Below the pieces are notes generated by a model. The model searched no databases and was not told the origin of the DNA. It saw only the letters and a list, made by a program, of their open reading frames with translations. A program made the translations under genes and the position numbers. A stretch of 64,000 nucleotides of DNA from Sphingomonas phyllosphaerae (GTDB lineage: Bacteria; Pseudomonadota; Alphaproteobacteria; Sphingomonadales; Sphingomonadaceae): contig JAQIJC010000001.1 in assembly GCA_036946405.1 (NCBI GenBank), positions 3,423,501 to 3,487,500 on the forward strand, in the 5' to 3' direction. Of this stretch, positions 40,717 through 47,725 are shown in pieces. Each line of letters opens with the position of its first letter. Position 1 is the first letter of the stretch.

Positions 40717-40876
40717 ACGCACTCCGGTCCGGTTCGGTCACTTCGCCCGAACAGGACCGCGTAGGGGTCATGATCGCATTCGGGTCCCAAACACGGATTA
40801 CGCATGAAGCCGCCTCGACTACAACCGTCTTCCGTCGACGCGTTGACCCGTTACAGACCGATCGGGTCCGCGCCGA

Positions 40877-42289
40877 TCAGCATTCGACGACGTTCACCGC
40901 CAGCCCGCCGAGGCTGGTCTCCTTATATTGCGTCCGCATGTCCTCGCCGGTCTGCCGCATCGTCTCGATCACCGCATCGAGGCTGACGACGTGGCTGCCG
41001 TCGCCGCGCAGCGCCAGATAGGCGGCGTTGATCGCCTTCACCGCGCCCATTGTGTTGCGCTCGATACACGGGATCTGCACCAGCCCGCCGATCGGATCGC
41101 AGGTCAGCCCCAGGTTATGCTCCATCCCGATCTCGGCGGCATTCTCGATCTGGCGGTTGCTGCCGCCCAGCACCGCCGCCAGCGCGCCCGCCGCCATTGA
41201 GCAGGCGACGCCGACCTCGCCCTGGCAACCCATTTCCGCTGCCGAGATCGACGCGCGCTTCTTGTAGAGCATCCCGATCGCCGCCGCGGTGTACAGGAAG
41301 CACCGCACGCCCTGCTGGCGCACCGGCGCGGGCTTGGTCTGCGCGACCAGCGTCTCGTAGAAGCGCAGCACCGCCGGCAGCACCCCCGCCGCGCCGTTGG
41401 TCGGCGCGGTGACGACGCGCCCGCCCGCCGCATTCTCCTCGTTGACCGCCAGCGCCCACAGGCTGACCCATTCGAACACCTCCGCCGGGTTGCGGCCCGG
41501 CGTGTTGCCGGTCAGCGCCTGTTCCAGCGCCCGCGCGCGCCGCCGCACCTTCAGCCCGCCGGGCAGCAGCCCGTCCTGCGCGATCCCCCGGTCGATGCAC
41601 GCGTTCATCGCCGCGTGCACCGCATCGAGGAACGCGTCCGCCTCCGCGCCGTTGCGCCACGCTTCCTCGTTGGCGCGCACCAGTTGCGCGATCGTCAGCC
41701 CGGTCGCGTCGCCCAGCGCCAGCAGTTCGGCGCTCGACGAGAAGGGATAGCGCACCGCGACATTCCCCGCCGCGACCGGCGCGCCCTTGCGCAGGATCGC
41801 ACCGCCGCCGATCGAAAGATAGGTTTCGGCATAGCCGGTCCCGTCCGCCAGCCGCGCGGTGAAGCTGATGCCATTGGGATGTTCGGGCAGGAAGTCGCGC
41901 GGGTGGAAGACGATGTCCGCCGCCTCCGCGAACGGGATCGCGCGCGCGCCCGCCAGCCGTAGGCGGGAGGTTTCGCGAACCGCCTCCAGCAACGCGGGCG
42001 CGTGATCCGGGTCGACGCGCTCCGGCTCCCACCCCGCCAGCCCCAGGATCGCCGCCGTGTCGGTGGCGTGCCCGCGCCCGGTCAGCGCCAGCGAGCCGTA
42101 CAGGTCGCAGCGAACGCCGACCACGTCCTGCTCCAGCCCGACCGCGCGCTGTGCGAAATCGAACGCCGCGCGCATCGGCCCCACCGTGTGCGAACTCGAC
42201 GGCCCGACGCCGATCGTGAACAATTCCGCCACGCTGATCGGGCGCGTCGCGCAGCGATCGAGCGGCTGGTGGGTCGTGTCGACGTGCAT
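40877..42289 (-). CDS. sdaA: L-serine ammonia-lyase, single-chain iron-sulfur type
   Basis: A 470-residue L-serine dehydratase that converts serine to pyruvate and ammonia with a [4Fe-4S] cluster. The N-terminal beta domain has [16 protein letters not shown] near residue 24. The alpha domain has [14 protein letters not shown] near 299, the Cys-containing [18 protein letters not shown] near 358, [18 protein letters not shown] and [17 protein letters not shown]. Length fits SdaA. GGGGAG precedes the ATG. A tandem glycine riboswitch fills the leader, so expression likely rises with glycine. No gene was found in 40717-40876. Confidence 0.96.
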   Translation of the reverse strand: MHVDTTHQPLDRCATRPISVAELFTIGVGPSSSHTVGPMRAAFDFAQRAVGLEQDVVGVRCDLYGSLALTGRGHATDTAAILGLAGWEPERVDPDHAPALLEAVRETSRLRLAGARAIPFAEAADIVFHPRDFLPEHPNGISFTARLADGTGYAETYLSIGGGAILRKGAPVAAGNVAVRYPFSSSAELLALGDATGLTIAQLVRANEEAWRNGAEADAFLDAVHAAMNACIDRGIAQDGLLPGGLKVRRRARALEQALTGNTPGRNPAEVFEWVSLWALAVNEENAAGGRVVTAPTNGAAGVLPAVLRFYETLVAQTKPAPVRQQGVRCFLYTAAAIGMLYKKRASISAAEMGCQGEVGVACSMAAGALAAVLGGSNRQIENAAEIGMEHNLGLTCDPIGGLVQIPCIERNTMGAVKAINAAYLALRGDGSHVVSLDAVIETMRQTGEDMRTQYKETSLGGLAVNVVEC

Positions 42290-42325
42290 GTGCTCTCCCC
42301 GAACGCCGCGGTGGCGACGCCATCA

Positions 42326-42486
42326 TGCCCCATCTGTCCGTTGCGCCTGAGATCGCTATCCCGTCGGCGGACGCGAAGGATCACCGCGCGCCTCTCTCCA
42401 GATGTCCGTCGCCGATCTGGTCCTTCTGCCTGAGAGTTTCCGGGGCGGTTGCTCCTTCGGCGCCGGGCGTCACCCGGTCTCTCCCA
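42326..42486 (-). ncRNA. Tandem glycine riboswitch upstream of sdaA
   Basis: On the minus strand the first aptamer (about 42486-42416) shows GGGAGAGACC, CGCCGAAGGAGCAA, CTCTCAGGCAGAAGGACC and AGATC, the hallmarks of the gcvT/glycine riboswitch. A second, more divergent aptamer follows directly (about 42399-42331): GGAGAGAGGCGCG, CTCAGGCGCAACGGACAGAT. The linker is short, as in known tandem glycine switches. The serine dehydratase start lies about 35 bp downstream, so it should control that gene. Confidence 0.88.
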
Positions 42487-42556
42487 AATCGACACGTCCG
42501 GTATCGGTGAGCACGCAGGGCCGGTCAAGCGCCCCTCGACGCCGCGGGCCGGCATG

Positions 42557-42582
42557 ATTATATACCGCCCGTTATGGAATCG
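42557..42582 (+). promoter_or_regulatory. tetR promoter/operator, apparently leaderless
   Basis: ATTATATACCGCCCGTTATG is nearly identical to 43252-43271. The TATACC at 42561-42566 can serve as the -10. Transcription would start at or next to the ATG at 42574, which has no ribosome-binding site. TACC-GCCC-GTTA overlaps as operator-like symmetry. Confidence 0.5.
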
Positions 42583-43197
42583 ATCACCACCGCCGACGCC
42601 CCTGCTCCCACCCGTGGGCGTCCGCGCGAATTCTGCCCCGATGCCGCCTTGTCGGCCGCGCTCGGCGTCTTCTGGGCGAAGGGCTATGACGGCGCGTCGA
42701 TGGCGGACCTGACCGCCGCGATGGGCATCACCAAGCCCAGCCTCTACGCCGCGTTCGGCAACAAGGAACAGCTCTTCCACCAGGCGCTCGACCGTTACGA
42801 GGCGGAGAAGCTGGCCTATACCCGCGAGGCGTTGAAACAGCCGACCGCGCGCGCGGTCGCCGAGCATTTCATGCGCGGCGCGGTCGCGGCGCAGACCAGC
42901 ACCTGCGATCCCAAGGGCTGCATGGGCGTCATCAGCGCCACCGCCTGCGGTGCGGAGGGCGATTCGATCAAGGCGCACATCATGGAGCGCCGCCAGTCCT
43001 CGAACGCCGCGCTCGTCGCGCGCTTCGAACAGGCGCGACAGGACGGCGACCTTCCACAGCATCTCGACCCGCAACGTCTGGCTTATTACCTCTACGCGAT
43101 CCTGCAGGGGATGGCGGTGCTCGCCACCTCCGGCGCAACGCGCGACGACCTCGACGGGGTCGTGTCGATCGCACTCTCCATGTGGCCGACGTCCTGA
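42574..43197 (+). CDS. TetR-family transcriptional regulator
   Basis: A 207-residue regulator. The N-terminal helix-turn-helix runs ALSAALGVFWAKGYDGASMA, DLTAAMGITKPSLYAAFGNK. The C-terminal ligand domain has Cys-rich CDPKGCMGVISATACG near residue 110, common in the TetR_C_33/AcrR-like group. No ribosome-binding site precedes the ATG, and the promoter sequence places the transcription start close to it, so a leaderless mRNA is likely. Near-identical promoter/operator DNA in front of the downstream gene suggests it represses both itself and that gene. The inducer is unknown. Confidence 0.9.
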   Translation: MESITTADAPAPTRGRPREFCPDAALSAALGVFWAKGYDGASMADLTAAMGITKPSLYAAFGNKEQLFHQALDRYEAEKLAYTREALKQPTARAVAEHFMRGAVAAQTSTCDPKGCMGVISATACGAEGDSIKAHIMERRQSSNAALVARFEQARQDGDLPQHLDPQRLAYYLYAILQGMAVLATSGATRDDLDGVVSIALSMWPTS

Positions 43198-43210
43198 GCG
43201 AAAAATAAAT

Positions 43211-43277
43211 TACCGATCGGTACACAAAGCCGTTGACGGGCGTTCGGACGTTTTATATACCACACGGTATGGAATGA
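43211..43277 (+). promoter_or_regulatory. TetR operators and promoter of the downstream unit
   Basis: TACCGATCGGTA (43211-43222) is a perfect palindrome just after the tetR stop. A second site, TACC-ACAC-GGTA (43258-43269), overlaps the -10 TATACC, with TTGACG at 43233-43238 as the -35 (17-base spacer). The stretch TTTATATACCACACGGTATG parallels the tetR promoter. Confidence 0.6.
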
Positions 43278-43315
43278 GGAGCCAGCGCGGTTCCTCCTCA
43301 CCGCAGGAGCCGCTC

Positions 43316-43354
43316 ATGGATCCTCGTCACTTCGTTCGTACCGGCGCGTCCTGA
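43316..43354 (+). CDS. Putative 12-residue leader peptide
   Basis: A short open frame encodes MDPRHFVRTGAS and stops with TGA. It has its own CAGGAG seven bases upstream, directly after the TetR-controlled promoter and 105 bp before the next gene. A GC-rich hairpin (GACGGGCCGTC) overlaps its stop. The peptide may regulate the downstream gene by translation-coupled folding; this is inference. Confidence 0.4.
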   Translation: MDPRHFVRTGAS

Positions 43355-43458
43355 CGGGCCGTCCCGCCCGCTCTTTGCCTTTCACCTGCCAGCGCTTCCA
43401 CCCGTCGTCCGCGACGCCGGGAACGGCTGCGCCCGTCCGTTTCCAAGGGAGTCCGCCC

Positions 43459-43866
43459 ATGGCCTATCTGATGCTCGACGACGATCGCTCGGTCGTCACC
43501 ACCGCCCCGCTGCCGGCCGCCATCACGCCGTGCGCCGACCCGCTGCCGACCGACGCGCCGGCGCGGCTCAGCGCGCTCGAATGGTCGGTGGTCGCGCTGG
43601 CGCGCAAGGACCGGCTGTGGTCGCTCGACAAGCCCGGCCGGATCGCCAAGGCGATGGCGGTGCTCTTCAAGCCGCCGCACAACCACATGCTCGCCGACGA
43701 ACGGCTCGAGGCGCTGCGCCGCATCGCGGTGCTCGGCTGGCACTATGGCTATACGATCCCGACCGACGAGCTGAAGCGCTTCCTCCGCGCCGGCTTCTCG
43801 CCCGCGCAATATGAGCTGCTGATGGACAGCATCGGCGTCGCCCGACTGCGCACCGCGCAACGGTGA
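43459..43866 (+). CDS. Unknown 135-residue protein under TetR control
   Basis: A soluble protein not recognised as a named family. It has a variable N-terminus, then a helical region (LSALEWSVVALARKDRLWSL, LADERLEALRRIAVLGWHYG) and a C-terminal part, IPTDELKRFLRAGFSPAQYE. No enzyme motif, membrane helix or signal peptide is seen. CAAGGGAGTCCGCCC precedes the ATG. The long leader (about 190 nt from the proposed start of transcription) contains a short upstream open frame. It is likely the main target of the adjacent TetR regulator. Confidence 0.7.
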   Translation: MAYLMLDDDRSVVTTAPLPAAITPCADPLPTDAPARLSALEWSVVALARKDRLWSLDKPGRIAKAMAVLFKPPHNHMLADERLEALRRIAVLGWHYGYTIPTDELKRFLRAGFSPAQYELLMDSIGVARLRTAQR

Positions 43867-43872
43867 TCCGTT

Positions 43873-43975
43873 AAGCCCCTCCCCCTCGGGGGAGGGGTTG
43901 GGGTGGGGCAGTGACAAGCGCCGCACTCGCAGAACTGCCCCACCCCCGGCCCCTCCCCCGAGGGGGAGGGGTGAG
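43873..43975. repeat. Palindromic repeat, type R1
   Basis: Arms CCCCTCCCCCTCGGGGGAGG and CCCTCCCCCGAGGGGGAGGG with GGGTTGGGGTGGGGCAGTG between them. It sits between convergent genes and can form long hairpins in both transcripts. Confidence 0.7.
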
Positions 43976-43983
43976 CAGAAGGC

Positions 43984-45234
43984 TCAACCGATCAACACCC
44001 TTACCCCCAACGCCGCCACCAGCGCCGGGGTCATCGTCGCCGCCCCCACCTTCAGGAACCGCCAGAACCCGACATCCTCCCCCTCGCGCCGGATCGCCTG
44101 CAACCACAGGATCGTCGCAAGGCTCCCGGTGATCGACAGGTTCGGCCCGAGGTCTACCCCGATCAGCAGCGCATCGACGATCACCCGCGGCGGCTGCGCC
44201 TGCGCCACCGCGGTGCTCGCGATCAGCCCGGCCGGCAAATTGTTCATCAGGTTCGACGCGAAGGCGAGGATCGTCCCGCTCCACGCCGCGCCGCGCACCG
44301 GGTCCGCCGCCAGCCCGCGCAAGCCCCTCGCCACCCACGCGATCACCCCGGTGCGATCGAGCGCCTCGACCAGCACGAACAGCCCCGCGACCAGTGGCAG
44401 CACGCTCCACGACACCGCGCGCATCGTGTCGACCGGCGAGCGCTTCACCAGCGCCGCCACCCCCAGCATCGTCGCCACCCCGGCAATACAGGTCGGCAAC
44501 CCCAAAGGCCGGTCGAGCGCCGACACCAGCAACAACAGCACCGCCGTCGCCGCGATCCCCGCCAGCGCCGCCTTGCCCGCCGCGCTCAGCGGCGCACGCG
44601 TCACCGCCGCCTCGCACGTGCCCGTCAGCCGCGCCCGCTCGACATAGCGCAAGGCAAGGAATGTCACCACGATCGCCGCCACCGACGGCAAGGCGAACGA
44701 CGCGAACCACGCCCCCAGTGGCGGCATCTTCCCCCCGTACAGCACCAGATTGGCGGGGTTGGAGATCGGCAGCACGAAGCTCGCCGCATTGGCGACCAGC
44801 GCACAGGCGAACAGCAACGGCAACGGCTCGGCCTTTGCCTTGCGTGCGGCGGCATAGACCGCCGGGGTCAGCACCACCGCGGTCGCATCGTTCGACAGGA
44901 AGGTCGTCGTCACCACCCCGGTCGCATAGACCAGCAGGAACAGCCGCGTCGGCGAGCCCCCGGCATGGCCGACCGCCGTCGCCGCCACCCAGTCGAACAG
45001 GCCCTGCTCGCGCGCGGTCTCGCTCAACAGCATCATTCCGATCAGGAACAGATAGACGTCTGCGCCCTTCGCCACCGCGCCCAGCGCATCGCCGGGCGTC
45101 ACCAGCCCGAACAGCATCAGCGCCACCGCGCCCGTCACCGCCCAGATCGCTTCCGGCCAGCGAAACGGGCGCGCGATCACCCCCGCGGTCGCGGCAGCGC
45201 AAATCCCCCAGGTCGCTCCCGTGGCAAGGATCAT
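43984..45234 (-). CDS. ArsB/SLC13-type anion transporter
   Basis: A 416-residue inner-membrane protein with about eleven hydrophobic segments. It resembles ArsB/NhaD-type ion transporters: VYLFLIGMMLLSETAREQGL near residue 60, the motif TTTFLSNDATAVVLTPAVYA near 110 and SFVLPISNPANLVLYGGKMP near 152. A second half-repeat ends FASNLMNNLPAGLIAST near 324. The substrate may be arsenite, another oxyanion or a carboxylate. No ars regulator or reductase is adjacent, so arsenic is not established. The MFS gene lies 70 bp upstream on the same strand. Confidence 0.85.
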   Translation of the reverse strand: MILATGATWGICAAATAGVIARPFRWPEAIWAVTGAVALMLFGLVTPGDALGAVAKGADVYLFLIGMMLLSETAREQGLFDWVAATAVGHAGGSPTRLFLLVYATGVVTTTFLSNDATAVVLTPAVYAAARKAKAEPLPLLFACALVANAASFVLPISNPANLVLYGGKMPPLGAWFASFALPSVAAIVVTFLALRYVERARLTGTCEAAVTRAPLSAAGKAALAGIAATAVLLLLVSALDRPLGLPTCIAGVATMLGVAALVKRSPVDTMRAVSWSVLPLVAGLFVLVEALDRTGVIAWVARGLRGLAADPVRGAAWSGTILAFASNLMNNLPAGLIASTAVAQAQPPRVIVDALLIGVDLGPNLSITGSLATILWLQAIRREGEDVGFWRFLKVGAATMTPALVAALGVRVLIG

Positions 45235-45304
45235 CGCGCGCGGTCCGACAGCATCAACATGCCGCCCCCCTGCCCCAACGTCCGCTGCTCCGCCAGCGTC
45301 CGCG

Positions 45305-46573
45305 TCACGCCTGCGCCGCCGCGCACGCCTGACGCACCACGCCCGCGAACACGACCCACAACGCGACGCTCACCAGCGCGAAGCTGCCCAGCACATAGAA
45401 AGCGACGTGATAGCCGAGTTCCTGCGCCAGCCACCCGCCGATCGCCGGGCTCAGCGACGCACCCACGCCCTGCACCGTCATCACCGCGCCCTGTCCGACA
45501 TTGACGCGACCCGTCCCGCTCAACAGGCACGCGACCAGCCCCGGCACCGCGACGCTCTGCAACCCCGCGCCGATCCCGTCGAGCGCCTGCACCGGCCACA
45601 CGCCCCAATGTTCGATGAACGTCCCCGCCAGCGCCCCGCGCAGCGGCAGCGCCGCGAACGAGATCAGCAGCACCAGCCAATAGCCGCGCCCCGCCGACAT
45701 CCGCATCGCGATCAGCGACGCGACGATCATCACCGCCTGCGCCACCACCACCGTCGTCGCGGTGAACAGCGCCGCGTCGCCCTTGCCCGCGCCGACCACC
45801 GCCAGCCCGTACAGCGGCAGCATCGCGCCATTGCCGAGGTGAAAACACGCCAGCGCCGCGGCGAGCACCAGCATCGGCCTGTTGCGGATCAGCGTGCGGA
45901 ACCCCTCCGCCTGCCCGCCCTCCGCGTCGGTGTCGTCGCCCTTCTCCAGCCCGCGCGCCGCCCGGTGGTCGATCGCTTTCTCGGGGATCATCAGCACGCT
46001 GGTGATCGCCAGCACCCCGAACACCGCGGCGAGATAGAAGATCGCCGGCATCCCGAACCGCCAGCCGAGATACCCCGACAGCCCCGCGCCGACCATGTTG
46101 CCGGCATGGTTCCACGCCTGATTGCGCCCGTTCTGCGCGTTGAAGCCTTTCTGGCGGACGATCCCCAGCGTCATGCCGGTCACCGCCGGCCCGATCGCCG
46201 CTCCCGCGATCGCGGTCGCCACCTGACTGACCGTCACCACCCACCCGGCCTGCGAGAACAGGATCAGGAACGACGCCATCACGGTGCAGATGCCGGTGAC
46301 GATCACCACCAGCCGCTTCTTCTCGGTATGGTCGATGAACGCGCCGGCGGGCACGGTCATCAACATCCCGGCGACTCCGCCGGCGGTCATCACCGATCCG
46401 ATCGGCCCCGCCGTCCAGCCACGCTGCTGCAGGAACACGCCCAGAAACGGGCCGATCCCCGCCTGCATGTCCGCCATGAAGAAGTTGAGCGCCTCAAGCG
46501 GCCGCGTCGCGCGCTTCCGCTCCACCGCGTGTGACGGTGAACCTCCACCAAGCGTATCCGCCACCGTCGCCAT
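45305..46573 (-). CDS. MFS transporter
   Basis: A 422-residue major-facilitator protein with twelve predicted helices. The N-terminal half has FFMADMQAGIGPFLGVFLQQ, and the loop-2/3 motif is GMLMTVPAGAFIDHTEKKRL near residue 70. The central cytosolic loop is charged (ARGLEKGDDTDAEGGQAEG). It resembles uncharacterised sugar/drug-type MFS members. The substrate is unknown. The start at 46573 opens with a soluble stretch MATVADTLGGGSPSHAVERK. No regulator is adjacent. Confidence 0.88.
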   Translation of the reverse strand: MATVADTLGGGSPSHAVERKRATRPLEALNFFMADMQAGIGPFLGVFLQQRGWTAGPIGSVMTAGGVAGMLMTVPAGAFIDHTEKKRLVVIVTGICTVMASFLILFSQAGWVVTVSQVATAIAGAAIGPAVTGMTLGIVRQKGFNAQNGRNQAWNHAGNMVGAGLSGYLGWRFGMPAIFYLAAVFGVLAITSVLMIPEKAIDHRAARGLEKGDDTDAEGGQAEGFRTLIRNRPMLVLAAALACFHLGNGAMLPLYGLAVVGAGKGDAALFTATTVVVAQAVMIVASLIAMRMSAGRGYWLVLLISFAALPLRGALAGTFIEHWGVWPVQALDGIGAGLQSVAVPGLVACLLSGTGRVNVGQGAVMTVQGVGASLSPAIGGWLAQELGYHVAFYVLGSFALVSVALWVVFAGVVRQACAAAQA

Positions 46574-46671
46574 GATCCGCGCTCCTCCACCGTTCGCGCG
46601 CCCAACCCGGCAACAGTTCGAAATATCCCGGTAAAACCTGATTTATATTGTTGACCAGTGCTTCTCTTAAG

Positions 46672-46995
46672 CCCCTCCCCTTCAGGAGTTGCAGGTCGGT
46701 CATGCCGCCGGCATGACCTAAACGATGCGGGGCATCGTTTACCTGCGACTGGGTTGGGGTGGGGCCTGTCCGCGCACGTAGCGCGAGCGAGTCCCCCACC
46801 CTCGGCCCCTTCCCTGAAGGGGATCGTTGCGAAAGTCGCCTTCTTGTACCCCGGCGAAGGCCGGGGCCCAGTCGGGAGGCGATTGTAACTAGCGGAAAGA
46901 CCTTTCCAATCGGACCCCGGCCTCCGCCGGGGTACGGCTTGAAAAGGGGCGCTGCGCCGACCTTTTGCAACGATCCCCTGAAGGGGAGGGGAGAA
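46672..46995. repeat. Nested palindromic elements (R1 with two insertions)
   Basis: An R1-type repeat carries two insertions. The left one (46691-46746) has outer arms GCAGGT/ACCTGC around two perfect hairpins: GGTCATGCC-GCC-GGCATGACC (46698-46718) and AAACGATGC-GGG-GCATCGTTT (46720-46740). The right one (about 46821-46974) is bounded by GATCGTTGC and GCAACGATC and contains GTACCCCGGCGAAGGCCGGG facing CCCGGCCTCCGCCGGGGTAC. CCCTGAAGGGG occurs on both sides of the right insert, like a target duplication. No coding gene is seen in 46574-47010. Confidence 0.7.
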
Positions 46996-47010
46996 GCAAG
47001 CCGTCACCCA

Positions 47011-47502
47011 CTAAAGGTTCGCCTGCTCCTCCTCCGGCAGTTCGGCATCCGGCGGATAGTAGAGCGCCGCACATTCGTCGCGCAGGCACCCGCCCTCGAT
47101 CACGATGTCGTCGCGATAGGCGTCGGCGATGAACGACAGCGTGTCGACATGCTTCGCCTCGAAATACATCGCATGGACGTCCTCGCGCCCCGCGCCATAG
47201 ACGACCCGCCCGACCTTCGACCAGATCGACGCCATCGTGCACATCCCGCACGGCTGCAGCGTCGAATAGAGCGTCGCATCGCGCAGCTCCAGCTCGCCCT
47301 CCGCTTCGCAGCCGCGCCGGATCGCCATCATTTCCGCATGCGCGGTGGCGTCGGGCAGTTCGTGGGTCTGGTTGCGCTCGGCGGCGATCACCCGCCCGCC
47401 GCGCACGATCACCGATCCCAGCGGCGAGGTGGAAGGGTCGCTCCCCTTGGACCGCGCGACCCCGATCGCCTCGCGCATCCAGCGTTCGTCATCCTGTGTC
47501 AT
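47011..47502 (-). CDS. Nucleoside/guanine deaminase-like protein
   Basis: A 163-residue cytidine-deaminase-superfamily protein of the guanine deaminase/TadA-like branch. The zinc site is visible: TAHAEMMAIRRGCEAEG near residue 54 (His and catalytic Glu) and TLQPCGMCTMASIWSKV near 84 (two Cys). It begins DDERWMREAIGVARSKG, the usual first helix. It lies just downstream of a molybdenum hydroxylase operon on the same strand, so purine catabolism (guanine to xanthine) is possible but not shown. The ribosome-binding site at 47502 is weak, and the frame is open further upstream. Confidence 0.85.
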   Translation of the reverse strand: MTQDDERWMREAIGVARSKGSDPSTSPLGSVIVRGGRVIAAERNQTHELPDATAHAEMMAIRRGCEAEGELELRDATLYSTLQPCGMCTMASIWSKVGRVVYGAGREDVHAMYFEAKHVDTLSFIADAYRDDIVIEGGCLRDECAALYYPPDAELPEEEQANL

Positions 47503-47540
47503 CGCCGGTGAACGCCGCAGCGCGGGTTTCGACCCCGAAT

Positions 47541-47718
47541 CCGTCGTCCCGGACTTGATCCGGGACCCCGCTTCTTCGCCATTGCGATCGTGGCGAGGAA
47601 ATCCAGGGCGTCCTGGTCCGGCTCTGGATTGCTTCGCTACGCTCGCAATGACGTGTGGACAGAGGCGGCCGGCGGCGAAGAAAGAAGAAGCGGGGTCCCG
47701 GACCAAGTCCGGGACGAC
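47541..47718. repeat. R2 repeat interrupted by an R4 repeat
   Basis: The outer arms CGTCCCGGACTTGATCCGGG and CCCGGACCAAGTCCGGGACG, with CCCCGCTTCTT / AAGAAGCGGGG, form an R2 palindrome. Its loop is replaced by 47580-47653, an R4-like piece ending GATTGCTTCGCTACGCTCGC. This is a nested repeat between the deaminase and the molybdenum hydroxylase. Confidence 0.7.
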
Positions 47719-47725
47719 AATCGAC

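Noticed and set aside
43984..45234. Calling this transporter an arsenite pump (arsB)
   Set aside because: The fold matches but no arsR, arsC or arsH gene is nearby, so the substrate is left open.
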